In this document: piece by piece, positions 35,201 through 46,300 of the stretch
Numbering within the stretch: position 1 is the stretch's first letter
Layout of the letters: each line of letters begins with the position of its first letter
Source: Dryas octopetala
Lineage: Eukaryota; Streptophyta; Magnoliopsida; Rosales; Rosaceae
Assembly (NCBI GenBank): GCA_963921425.1
Contig: OY992834.1
Location: forward strand, 13,251,271-13,315,270
Reading direction: 5' to 3'
DNA length: 64,000 bases
Made by a program: the position numbers and the translations under genes
Notes under the pieces: model-generated
What the model saw: only the letters and a program-made list of their open reading frames with translations
Told to the model about the DNA's origin: nothing
The model's database searches: none

Positions 35201-36255
35201 TGAAGATCATGGAGAAGAGAAAAGCTGACAGTCGAATGCACAGTGTTCAACTTGCAGGAGATAAGCAATTTGAGGTTGAAGCACCTGGTGGGACAAGGAT
35301 GTGTGTTGATCTTAGGCAAGGGACTTGCAGCTGCAGAAGGTGGGATCTTAGTGGGATTCCTTGCTCCCATGCAATTGCTTGCATTTGGGACCTAGAGGAA
35401 AACCCTATTGACTATGTCAATGAGTGTTATAGTAAAAAATCTTACCTAGATGCCTATGATCCTATGATAAGACCCATGCCAAGTATGGATCTTTGGGCAA
35501 TCACTGCCAATGACAAACTTGAGCCTCCACCATTCAAGAAACAACCTGGGAGGCCAAAAATGGTAAGAACAAAAGGACCAGGTGAAGTCCCAGCCACACA
35601 TCCTATTCCTGAAAATTCAAATGCAAATCCAATGGCTCCAGCACCACCACTCAAGTTGAGAAGGTTGTGGGTTTCCATTAGATGCAGTAAGTGTGGGGGA
35701 GAGAATCATAACACCAGGACATGTAAAAGAGAGATTGGGAGCTCAAGCAACCAACAGGTTTGTTGTTTGTTAAATTGCATGAAGTCTTTTTTTTTCCTAA
35801 TATTAATGTGATTTTCAAACTGTACCATCTGGTCTTATGTGCAACTATGCAGACCGAAGGTCAACATCAACAATCACATGCCCAATCCCAAGCCCAAGCC
35901 CAACCAGCAACTGAATCACACCCTTCCCAAGCCCAACAGTCACCTAATAATTCAAGGGTAAACAAGAGATATTAGTTGTGTACTGATTGCTTAATGAAAT
36001 AAATGTTCATGTTGTTGATTATGCTTGAATTGGCAGATGACAAGAGGGAGAGGGAGAGGGCGAGGAAGAAGCAATGCAAGGGGAATAGGAGGATTTGTGT
36101 CTGCATCTGATAATGGAGGGAGAGGGCGAGGGCGAGGGCCAGGAAAATGCATTGCAAGGGGTAGAGGAAGATCTATATCTGATTCTGATAATGGAGGCAG
36201 AGGCAAAGGGAGGAATGGAAAAAGGGGCAGGTTCTGCAAACCCCATGAACATTGA
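32294..36255 (+). CDS. MURA-type Mutator transposase, intact, four exons
   Basis: Exons 32294-32336, 33038-35757, 35853-35957 and 36037-36255 join in phase to about 1028 residues. The N-terminal part contains LTLEIHYGG, typical of plant MURA proteins. An acidic region with three tandem NEQQ(D/V)DVDA(E/D)DGDED units lies at about 193-236. A MuDR-type DNA-binding region follows at about 310-405. The DDE core has D524 (GVDGTH), D588 (MSDKQKG) and E688 (LCESFNS). A SWIM zinc finger (CSC-x-n-CSHAI) is at about 775-800 and a CCHC knuckle (CSKCGGENHNTRTC) at about 895-910. The tail (957-1028) is Arg/Gly-rich. No stop or frameshift was seen. The start at 32294 is chosen because it is the exon that puts the acceptor at 33037 in frame; a start inside 33013-33070 is the alternative. 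It would cut and rejoin the element at its TIRs. Confidence 0.88.
33570..33705 (+). repeat. Three 45-bp tandem units within the MURA acidic region
   Basis: aatgagcagcaagatgatgt-type units repeat in frame at about 33571, 33613 and 33658. They encode NEQQDDVDAEDGDED and close variants. They may vary in number between copies of the element. Confidence 0.75.
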
Positions 36256-36998
36256 CTCAAGATTGGTGTTCGTGCTTCTTGAAAGGATTTTGAACTCTAT
36301 GTTATGAGTTTTGATGTAATTAAATGTTGCATTTGATTAAATGTTGAGTCAATGTAATTAAATGTTGTAATTAAATGGTATTGGCATTTTGGGTCAATTA
36401 AATGTTGCATTTCATGTAATTTTAGCTTAAGGCCATTTGCTGTAATGTGTTTTGAGGCCTTAAAATGTGTGTTTTGATGGAATTGTACTAAGGATGTTTG
36501 ATGGATACTTATGACACATGAAATATGGTATTGGCATTTTTGGTCAATTACAATGTGTATATTTGCTGGAAGTAGTTTTGTGTATATTTTCTGGGAGACA
36601 AAATTCATTAACTGGAAGTGGTTTTTGTGTATATTTTCTGGGAGACAAAAATTCAAAAACCATTACATCAAATGTATACATTTGCTTTTGCTGGAGGTAG
36701 TTTTGTATATATTTCCTACCCTTCCAGTTGAATATAAAATGTCACTTGCCATTTCATTGAAACCATTAAAGAAATGCACCAAATCTATATTACAAAACAC
36801 TACCATATCACCACATTTTGCTTCCCTGCACTGAGCTTTCCAAAACAGAGGAGTTGAATACAACCAAAACACTCCTACCATACAAGTTAATTCTTACTGC
36901 TTAGTTCCATACAACTACAAAACAAGTTAATTCTTAGTTCCACACAACCTACATCACTTAACACAACTACCTAAAATAGCATACCCACAAGCTATTTT
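36256..36998. other. Intergenic spacer between the two convergent genes of the Mutator-like element
   Basis: Non-coding. It holds repeated aattaaatgttg words (36315-36415) and two direct copies of tgtatattttctgggagaca (about 36580 and 36630). It is the likely 3' untranslated and termination region of both genes. Confidence 0.55.
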
Positions 36999-37441
36999 CT
37001 ATTTCATTACCATCACCATAAAGAAGAAAACCCAAGAGCAAATCAAATAAAGCCGCAGCATCTTCTCCCTTCTCCGATGCAATTGAAGTTGCACTTCTAG
37101 TGGATCAATCCTTCTTCGCAATCTCAGCATCACTTGTCTACAACGTGGGCACATCGGAGGGTCCACCCAGTTAAAAAAATTGCATCCTCCATTTCGCTGG
37201 AAAAAAAAAAAAAACACAATTTGCTAGCATAAAAAAATACCCATTCCAATACCCATTCGATTTGAATTATTACATTTACCCATTATCCAAATTTCCTTAC
37301 CCTTGGTATTAAACAGGTCTCAAACTGTCTTCCCGGATTCAAATCCGTCCAACTCGTCCTCACAACGGCAAGCCTTCCGCAATCGCAATAGCTACCTGGT
37401 GCATGGGGGCTGTGAGTTGATGATGTCGAGTAGGATGACAT
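36999..37441 (-). CDS. Small GRF-type zinc-finger protein of the Mutator-like element
   Basis: Two exons, 37301-37441 and 36999-37196, joined by a gt-ag intron, give 112 residues. The GRF zinc-finger pattern is clear: C19-D-C21-G, the RTSWTDLNPGRQF run, C43, then C52-N-F-F-N-W-V-D-P-P. A further CPRC pair (C63, C66) is followed by an Arg/Leu-rich stretch. The C-terminus (about 96-111) is hydrophobic and could be a membrane anchor. Free-standing plant GRF proteins with such a tail are common from memory. The gene is intact, lies wholly inside the TIRs and converges on MURA. Its role is unknown; by position it parallels mudrB of maize MuDR, but no sequence likeness is claimed. It could be a captured host gene. 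Confidence 0.75.
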
Positions 37442-37603
37442 AACGAAGGACAAAGAAGTGGAGAGATTTTGAGGTTTTGGTAGCCCTAACTACTGGGTTG
37501 AATAGAAGAAAGAGGATGGAAGCCTCAACTTCATTTGGCGGGTGGAAATTCTGCAAATGGCGGGATGAAATAGGTTAAAGGTTAGGGATACTATATATCT
37601 GGT

Positions 37604-37792
37604 AGGAAAAGACCATTATGGGCCTCACATGTTGGTCACGTGTGGGCATTTGACGGCAGTTAGCCAATATTAGACGGAATGGACTAATTAGGCGCAATTT
37701 GAAAAGAAAGTGGATTAAAATGATACAAAAAAAAGATCGTGGACTAAGTTGGGAAAAAAGTGAAAATAACTGGACCAACGGTGCAATTTACT
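37604..37792 (-). repeat. Right TIR of the 5.85-kb Mutator-like element
   Basis: Inverted copy of 31946-32134. It lies about 160 bases upstream of the GRF zinc-finger gene start and so could supply its promoter, as the TIRs do in maize MuDR. Confidence 0.9.
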
Positions 37793-38155
37793 ACAGATCC
37801 CTTCCATTGAGGGATCCCCAAATAATTTTATTTAAGGGGTTTCTCATAGGGCCCACTCTATATAGTTTTTTAACGATCCGAACCGTCTATATTTTAGGTT
37901 TATATTCAAAGATCATCCTTGCAAAAACTTAGATAAATCGGAAACCATTAAACTATCAAACTTTGATCAAATAAATAGACGAAAACAATATTTTTGATAA
38001 ACACTTGAAATCGTGACCATTTAATCAATGGTAAAATGGTTTTTGATTAATATAATTTTTTGTAAGGGCAATTTTTCAATGTGTTGAAAAACTATATAGA
38101 GTGAGCCCATAAGAGATCCATTAAATAAAATTATTTTAGGAATCCCTTATTTAGC
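37793..38155. mobile_element. Hairpin MITE at the end of unit B
   Basis: A left arm (acagatcccttccattgagg... aacgatccgaaccgtctat...) pairs with a right arm ending ctatatagagtgagcccata and gggatt-type words. It is about 360 bp and non-coding. Only the left arm is present in unit A (22086-22211), so unit A ends inside the MITE. This suggests that the tandem duplication breakpoint lay within it. Confidence 0.75.
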
Positions 38156-38230
38156 CTTACTTATCTCCGATTGTTTCTTGCGCATGAAATTTAGTCTAAG
38201 GCTTCCAATTTTTCTTTTCTACTTTTCTAG

Positions 38231-38381
38231 AGTAACTGTTAGAGGGCAGCCTGATGAAGATGCAGTCCTACTTTTTAGGGACTTGAAGGTTCCAAGTCTC
38301 TCTGCAGAAGGTTTGCTTCTCAAATACACTAGAAGAATACAACCAATTGCTGACGCAGAACTAGTTTTCAGCTCAAGATAG
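38231..38381 (+). pseudogene. Orphan last-exon-like fragment, function unknown
   Basis: After a good acceptor (cttttctag), a 50-codon frame ends in TAG and contains RGQPDEDAVLLFRDLKVP and LLLKYTRRIQPIADAELVFS. The composition is gene-like, unlike its AT-rich surroundings. No upstream exon is found within 38.16 kb. It may be the severed 3' exon of a gene split by the transposon nest, or captured DNA. I do not recognise the family. Confidence 0.4.
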
Positions 38382-40140
38382 TGTTAGAATATATGTTAAT
38401 TGGCATTTCTTTGGTAGTGTAACTGTGTGTGTATTTAAGTGGGTCCACTTTTGAATTGACTATATTATTAAACAATTGGGGAGCTGTCATCTGCTTAATA
38501 TAATTCCACGTATTGTACATCAAAAGATTACTTGATTTTATTCAAAAACTATTATAATATCTAAAACTTATTCAGAGATATTTATTTTCATGTCATGTTT
38601 GGTATTAGAGAAAACCTGAACAAGCTTACTTGCAATAACTAACTGGTCACATAGCAGGCCTTGTACGTTTCTAATGTTTGTTGGTAAAGCTTAGTCCAAA
38701 TATGATTTACAATAGTGTGAACATCATATATGTGTTGATTATTACATAGATATATGCATATTTGGTTGCCCCTAGTTATGGAAGCCACTGATCTGTCTGT
38801 GATAACATCATTGTCTTTTCTCATCATATATAAGTAATATTGGATTTTTCTCAGTGATGTTTCCATAAATTTTATTCTGGGGGGTTATAGTGTAAAATCC
38901 GGTAGGAGGCAGCAAGTCGCAGGCGGGTGTCGACTTGTAGGCTAGTGGGGCGGCGACATATGTGGTTGGGTAAGGGGTTAGGGTTTGAGAAAAATGTGAA
39001 TTGGGGATAAATGGTAAACACCCATTGGGCTCTTCTTTGTTTATTTACTAAGTTTTTTTTTTTCAATTCTTAGCTCCAAAACGACGTCGTTTTGGGTCAG
39101 GCTTTAAAAAAAGAAGAAGTGAAGAACGCTTCACAACCACTTAAATATTTCGTCAAATAAGTTGTGAGTGTGCTTGCAGGTGGTCATTTTGAGGGGTCAA
39201 TCTGGCGAGTTTGACAAGGCTTTTTCAGCGGGCGGGTGGTCAGGCGACTACCCTTGTCCCTTGGTGGATCCGTCCCTGATTTTACTTGCAATTGTATTAT
39301 TCTCAATACAATTATGTTGATAACCTGATATGTAAGGAGCATCTAATATGTTTTTCACGAGTATCAAAGAATTGTCATGTACAAGTACCATTTAGAATCT
39401 TTTCATCAAATACTTGATATGGAGACAGCATGTGGAACAAAGAAAAAGGATGCACCCAATTATGGATCCCAAACATAATTTTGGAACGATCACCCATAAT
39501 CCAACATAGCTCTTTAAACAACATATCATGGGATTCAAATGTTAGTACACGGTCATTTGTTATTCGTGTCGAATACTAATCAATCCTACATTGAACCGTT
39601 TAGATAATGAAATGACTAAACATAAATCCACATCATTTATTATCACATATTGTTCGAATTGACTCATATATATGTAGAAGAATTGCAGGGAGTCAAACAA
39701 AAAGTATGTTGATTGGGGCCGAGCATACTATACTTAATTCATCCACCATCGTGATCTAAAATCTTAAGACCAAGTATTCTTTATATCTACCAAACCTATA
39801 TTTATACATTACATATAAAATAAATAGCCACATTACCTTGATGCTAACAAAATCACAAAAAATAGTCCTACAATTATTGTGTCAAATTTCATACATGGGT
39901 TCATGTCAAGTAATGATGAATCAAATCCGTTAATTTTGCATCAGGTTAAGTAAAATTTTCAAAGTATGAAGGTTAGTTAAGGTTTTCACCGTATGTATTT
40001 CCAAAAGGGGAAGATCCTAATGTGTTGCCTCAAAAATTGCCACCCGTACTTGTAATTAATTACGAGGATCCAAAAGAAAGTATGGGCCAAAACCCGGCTT
40101 CATTGCCATTGCCATATCCATCTTAAGATTTGGGCTCTGA
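38382..40140. other. Intergenic with degenerate element remnants
   Basis: No complete gene. 38880-39260 is GC-richer with ggcgggtgtcgacttg-type words. 39300-39720 on the minus strand reads ELCWIMGDRSKIMFGIHNW in a broken frame, loosely like the C-terminal part of a LINE reverse transcriptase. The last 100-200 bases probably contain the promoter of the DNA2/JHS1 gene. Confidence 0.4.
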
Positions 40141-40260
40141 TTGAGCTGGGTTAATTCATCTTGCCCCGAAAGCCCAACCCCACCCTTTTTTCATTTCTCT
40201 TTCTGGAGCCGTACGTTTGGGCGGGAAATCACAAATCAGCATAAAAGAACCGAAATCCCC

Positions 40261-40283
40261 AATCTCTCTCTCTCTCTCTCTCG
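40261..40283. repeat. CT microsatellite in the DNA2/JHS1 5' leader
   Basis: A (TC)n run about 60 bases upstream of the start codon. CT-rich leaders are frequent in plant genes. It helps to place the transcript start upstream of it. Confidence 0.6.
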
Positions 40284-40342
40284 CAGTCGTCTCTCGAAGC
40301 TGAACCAGCAGAAACCGGAAGCTACCACACTATTGCCCTCCA

Positions 40343-43300
40343 ATGGCTCCAAGAAAGAAACCCAATTCTTCAACTTCTTCTACGACGTCGTCTAAGAAAT
40401 CCAACTCCAAAACTCAGCCTCCGCCTGCCAAGTTCGGCATCCAACATTTCTTCGAGCGCCACACCCAGAACTCCCAAAAGCCCAAAAACGGCGCCGTCTC
40501 CACCCCTCAGAACCCCGAACCCATTGCCGTGGGCTCCGCCCCCGTCGTTCCTGCAAAATCGGTTCCGGAGCTCCGAAACCCAGCGCGGATTGATGATGGT
40601 AATGCGGTTTTAGCTTCGGGAAGTCACGTGAATCGGCTGAATTCGCAGTGGAGTAATAAGAACGAGACGTCACAGAACACGCCGCCGGAAAATTTGATGG
40701 CAGTGAGAGTTGTTGATGCCGAGGAGAATGTGGATGAGGAGGCCTCACCGGAGATATCAAAGGCTGCGCCTTTCAAGCGGTTCAAGTTCTCGCCTGGAAT
40801 GGTAGTTTTACCTTCAATACTTTATAATGGAATTGTCAATTTCATTTCTCTATTAATCATGAGTATGCTACCATTGATGGAAATGTATGAGTTTTTACTG
40901 ATAGTATTAATGGAATTAGTCTAAAATCTCTGTTTGTTTCACTTGTGAGTGCTTGAGCAATGCTGATTGCAATGATTTTTTTGTTTTGTTTTTAATTTAA
41001 TTTTTCTGATTGCTGATTGCAATTTGGTGATAGTTGATAAAGCAGAGCCAAGATGATGGGGGTGATGAGGTGACATGGAGGATATCTCCGGTGAATGAAA
41101 GACTCCAAGCAGTTTCAAAGCGCATGCCGGAGATGATGAGGGTGTTGGCAGACTCTTCAAGGCTTAAATCTTTAAGCATTCAACAATGCTCACTAAACAA
41201 GGCATGTTTTTCTGTTATTTCTTTATTTATAGGTTTTTTTGCTTCTCTTGGTATTATCATCAGATTATTAATGAATGAAAAATGTACAGACTTCTCCTGT
41301 TAAAGCTGAAAAGGTTGATAAGAGGCTTTCTTCACCGACACTGAATACTTGTGAAAGATCTTTGGTATCCCTGAACAGGGTTGGCATAAAAAGGGTTAAC
41401 CTAGATCAGGATATGGATAGTAATGAAACTTTGGTCGACATGACTATCTCTGGAATAGTTAGTAGGCAGAGTCCATTCCGAACTCCACCTTCTCTATCTT
41501 ACTGCCATGATAAGGTAATTATCCCTTCATAGTTTGAGCGAACATACTTAATCATTTATGGCTTTGTTTGGACTTTGGAATTCATAGAAATGGAGAAAGT
41601 GAGAAAAGGAACATTCTCATACACGGGTGATTAATTAGGGCACAAGAGAAGACAACAAAAAGAAAAGGCAAAAAACATAAGGAAACTATGGATACTTTGT
41701 TTTGTTTACTTCATTTTTTTTCTAAATTAATATTCACTCTTTTCCTTATTATATATATATATATATATATTTCCTGTCTTTGGAGCTGCTAAGTAAAGAG
41801 TGTGGAATCATCTTTCTCTAACTGATGCTGTAACTGAAATGCAGCTTGCTAATGGGGTTGCGTGTAATGGAGTTTCTGATCAGCTAGGGTCGAGGCAGCA
41901 TAAAAAGGTTTGAATGAAAGAAATTATCTATTTGATACCAATTTTTGGATCATGTTATCCTGCTTCGATCAATCAATATTCATGATCTGTGTTCTGTTTC
42001 CTGACTTAATAAATGGGTTATCTCATGAGTTCTACTCATAGAAAAAAATTACTCGGTTATTCTTTAAGTTGCAAGTTCCCCTGGTTTTGTTGATCTGTAT
42101 GGCAGGAGTGGGTCAATTATATGTTCTCATGCCATGGTAATAATTACAATTTTTTATTTGTTTATCTATTCTTTTAGGCATTGCTTGAACTCTTAGATCA
42201 AGTAGAAGATGTTATTTCTGTTGAAGATTCAGTATCTAATGATGTGGAGGCATCTCCATTCCAAGTTAGAGATGGAAAAGCTGATAAGATGCCTGCCAAA
42301 TTGGATCTTGCAGTAAAAAGAGTTGTGGCAGCTCTAAAAGAAAAGGTTACTTGGGCATCTTCCAATTGTAATTTACTTGTATTGGAGGTATGATTTACTA
42401 ATTCAGTATCTCTTATGATAAAAGAATAGTGAGTTTCTTCAAGATTGATCAATTTGTAACTTTTTTCTGCTATAGGCATCTGAGAACTGTAAACCTGCTG
42501 ACTCATCTGGTGCCAAATGCATATATAAGGTTTCTAGTAAGCAACATCTTCAAATTTAATTCATTCCTTCTTTAGGTTATGTATGATAATAAAGATCCAT
42601 TGATTTTCAGGTTCTTCGCTTACTGAATGAGCACACTGGAGAAGAGCGTGCTGTGTATTTATGGGACGAGTGGTAAGTACTTCTTGATATCTTGCTTTGA
42701 AGCACTTTAATACTTATGCTATTTTTTTTTTTTTTCTGAAATCATTTTCCAATAATGATATACTCTATCTTTTTTGTATTATTTAGAGGTCGATTATTGG
42801 TCCCCCCAATAATAAAAATGCACTTTCTCTGCAATTTTAACTTGTTCATTCCTGATAGTGATTATTATTATAATAATAATAATAATTATTTTCTTTTATT
42901 AACTTATATGGCTCTTTATAGTTTCATGACTTCATCTCCATAGTCATCCACTTTAGGTAATAATGCTAGAGCATACTTATCTTGTGCCATCTCATTCCAG
43001 CCTTGGTCATTTTTGGCACTTACATGTGACTAGAAATATAGAATGCTTTTGGAAGGCTAAGGTTTCTTGGATTATACCCCATGGGAGGGTCAATACTTTT
43101 GATAATGTTCAGCAGAGGAGGCCTTACATGTAGCTGTCACGCTCTTGATGAGTTATTTGCAAGAGAGGAGAGTAAATATTTGGTCACTTTTTTCTCCATT
43201 GCCCAATTGCCCTTAGATTGTGGCAAAACCTTTTTGAGGAGGCAAGGTTGAGTTGGGTGATTCCAGCCTCTTGTGTGTCTTTATTAGTTGAGAAGCACTG

Positions 43301-46300
43301 TGATTATTATTATTACTATTTTTCTTTTGGACCGGGGGAAGGAAAGTTTTTATGGAAGTGGGGTTGGTTGGCTGTGTTTTGGGTGGTTTGGTTAGAGAGG
43401 AACACTAGAATTTTTGAAGAAAGGTTAGGGGATCAGGTGTCATCTTTATGGGATAGAGTAAGGTTTAGGCTTCTTTATGGGCATCAATTTCAACTGTTTG
43501 TAGAGACATTCCTTTTAATATTCTTCTTTTGGATTGAGAGTAGCTATTAGTTGATCTTAGTCTTTGTCATTTGTAGTTAGAGAGAAGTTTGTAGTTTGAT
43601 TCCTTGATGTAATTGGCTAACTTTGTTCGTTTGATTCCTTGTGAACTCCTGCCATGGCTAGGAAATTTTTTTGTAACTTTTGGCTTTTATTGGTAAAGTC
43701 TATGTTTTCTCTATCTAAAAAAATGTAGTTTGTACATTTAATTAAAAATGAATGCTCTTGGTGGGATTACAAGAATAAAACATGAAAAATGCAAACACCT
43801 CTTTCTTTCCAGATATTATTATTAATATTCCCCACTCTTTTTCCTTTTGAATTATTTTTCTCAGGTTTTACAGTGTCATTGCACCTGGAGATACTGTCAA
43901 TGTTATTGGTGAATTTGATGACCAAGGACAGTGTCATGTGGATAGTCACAATAATTTTATAATTGTTCACCCAGATGAATTGGTGTCGGGAACTCGGGTA
44001 TACTGCCTTTTTGTTCAAATGTTCTTCATATGTCATTATATATTGTGTTTTTGTAATTGTGACTGCTCTGATCTTTGGTGACTAGTTTTGTGGTTAATGT
44101 TACCCTGCTTGGTCCTAATAAATAAAAACATTTTTTAGGTTGCAGCTAATTTCTTTTGCCCTAGGCGAACTGTCCTGGATGAGAGGCTGAGAAGCAGTGA
44201 GCATTCAACTGCAGCACTAATTGGTACAATATTGCACCAAGTTTTTCAGGTTTCAGAACATACCTATGACTTTGTAAACTTTTCAATAAATAGACATGGT
44301 CAAGAATCTTTCTCCCTGAAATAGCTTCTAATTTGTTCATCTATGATATGTAAAATTTCTCTATTTTTGTAGGCTGGACTGGTGGAGGAGATACCTACAA
44401 TAACTTTCTTGGAGGAACACGCAAGAACAGTGCTGCAGAAAAACATTGAGAACTTGTATGCTTGTGGAGGTTGGATTTTTTAAAGACGTTTACTTTGAAA
44501 TAATTTATAATTACTCTTTCATAATCATTCAGTTTAATTTTTATATTTGTTGCAGAACTGTATTCTCTTAAATTTTCTAGTTACTACTTTTGTTAAATTT
44601 TGATTTGTCAATTTTATTAATCATCTTAGTAAAAATTCTCCCTTTTATGTTGACATTGCAGTGAATGAAAATGATGTGTACAAAACGCTGATTGAGGCTG
44701 TCCCAAGAATATTGAATTGGGTTAACCTCTTCAAAAACACGCAGGTGCACCCATGTTGGTTATTTATCTATTGATTTACTTTATATGTTATTCAATTGAA
44801 GTGATGAATGGTTTGACATTGTATACCTTAAAGAAGCCATAGAGAGTATAGACTCTATTCTGAGGCTACTGATACTTTGGCAGGATTCTAAAGCTCCTGT
44901 TGATTTTGGATCTGACGATGGGTTGAAAAAAGTCAAAATATCTGAGGTAAGACATCATAGTTGGTCTATCTGTACATAAATTGTTGGTCTATCATTAAGC
45001 AATATTGCATCCATAGATATGCTTTCAACAGATGTACAAGTTTATGGATAATTTGAACATTTACATTTATGCACCTTACCTACTTTTCTGGCAGCCTGCA
45101 TTTATTAGATGCCTTTTTGAGCTACTGGTTTTCATAATAATGTCAATATTTACCTGCATGTTTTGTCCATCGATATGCTAATGGACATTATAATGGTTAC
45201 TTCTCCTGTGCATCACTCTCTCATCGTTATATGTAGTTTCTGCTTGTGAGCATGGTGTAATTTTGAAATTGTTGTATGCTTTCTTGTGCTATTCTGTAAC
45301 TGCTGTGCACTATTTTCAGAAACATTAAGCCATCTCTGAACTATATCCATTTTGGTTGTAGGTAATTGATATTGAGGAGATGGCCTGGGCTCCGAGGTAT
45401 GGTCTGAAAGGCATGATTGATGCTTCCGTCAGAGTGAAAGTTGAATCTAACAAAAATGAATCTGATGAGAAGGTTATGCCTTTAGAGTTCAAAAGTGGGA
45501 AAGTACCCAATGGCCAGGTAAGTCTGTTGCCTTCACTGAAACTTGTCTAGAATGGTAAAGAACTTGAGTGATGTATATCATATTATTAACTTATGTTGCC
45601 TAAAGTTATTTTTCTTCTGACTAATGCTTTATTATGCGTGCAGTCATCTATGGAGCATAGTGCCCAGGTGATCTTGTATACTCTTCTTATGTCGGACAGG
45701 TGCTTATGGTTTACCCATATTTTTTTTATGGTTTCCAGAGGGGTATTTTACAATTTTTTATTGAGATCTTTTGAAGAGCTTTCATTATTTGCTCTGCATC
45801 TCCTGTATTCAGGTACCAGAAGCATGTTGACACTGGTCTTCTATGTTATCTCCAGTCAGATCAGACGCAGGTAGTATCCAATGCATCTACATCACATATT
45901 TCTATTTTATGTGTTTAGTCTATTCAGTCTTCTTCTTTTTAATAAAATAGGGAATTGTGGTTAGAAGATCTGACCTGGTTGGGCTAATCATGCGACGTAA
46001 TGAACTTGCAAGTAATATTCTCAAGGCATCAAGAACACAAGTACTGCCCCCAATGTTACAGGTTTGAATGGTTTTTGCTGACTTATTAGCAGTGTTTCCA
46101 CCAAACTCTTTACTGGACTGCCATCTTTAAATTCTTCCCTTTTTTTCTCTGTTGTAGAGTCCAAGCATGTGCAGTGGTTGTCGCCATCTGAATGTTTGTA
46201 CCATTTATCACAAGGTAATTTGATTTATTCTTGTAAGGTATTGAGCGACATGAATAATTGTTCCTAACTAGGGGTTCAAACAAATTGAGCCATTCATAAA

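Larger units (their letters stand above)
31946..37792. mobile_element. Apparently autonomous Mutator-like element, 5.85 kb, two convergent genes
   Basis: TIRs 31946-32134 and 37604-37792 read identical over about 189 bp. Outer end: AGTAAATTGCACCGTTGGTC. Inside are an intact MURA-type transposase gene (plus, 32294-36255) and a small convergent GRF zinc-finger gene (minus, 36999-37441). It is inserted into unit B, and the uninterrupted sequence exists in unit A near 22065-22085. A clear 9-bp target duplication is not visible in the AT-repeat flank (tacatatag left, acagatccc right), perhaps because of slippage or later loss. Identical TIRs and intact genes point to recent movement. Confidence 0.9.

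Noticed and set aside
33458-35370. Antisense open frames within the MURA gene
   Set aside because: They are shadows of the long sense frame; the His/Leu-rich one at 33458-33781 mirrors the acidic repeat.
36025-36260. Separate small Arg/Gly-rich gene
   Set aside because: It is the last exon of the MURA transposase, joined by a gt-ag intron in phase.
42198-42506. Antisense frame of 102 codons
   Set aside because: It lies over exons 5 and 6 of the DNA2/JHS1 gene and has no features of its own.
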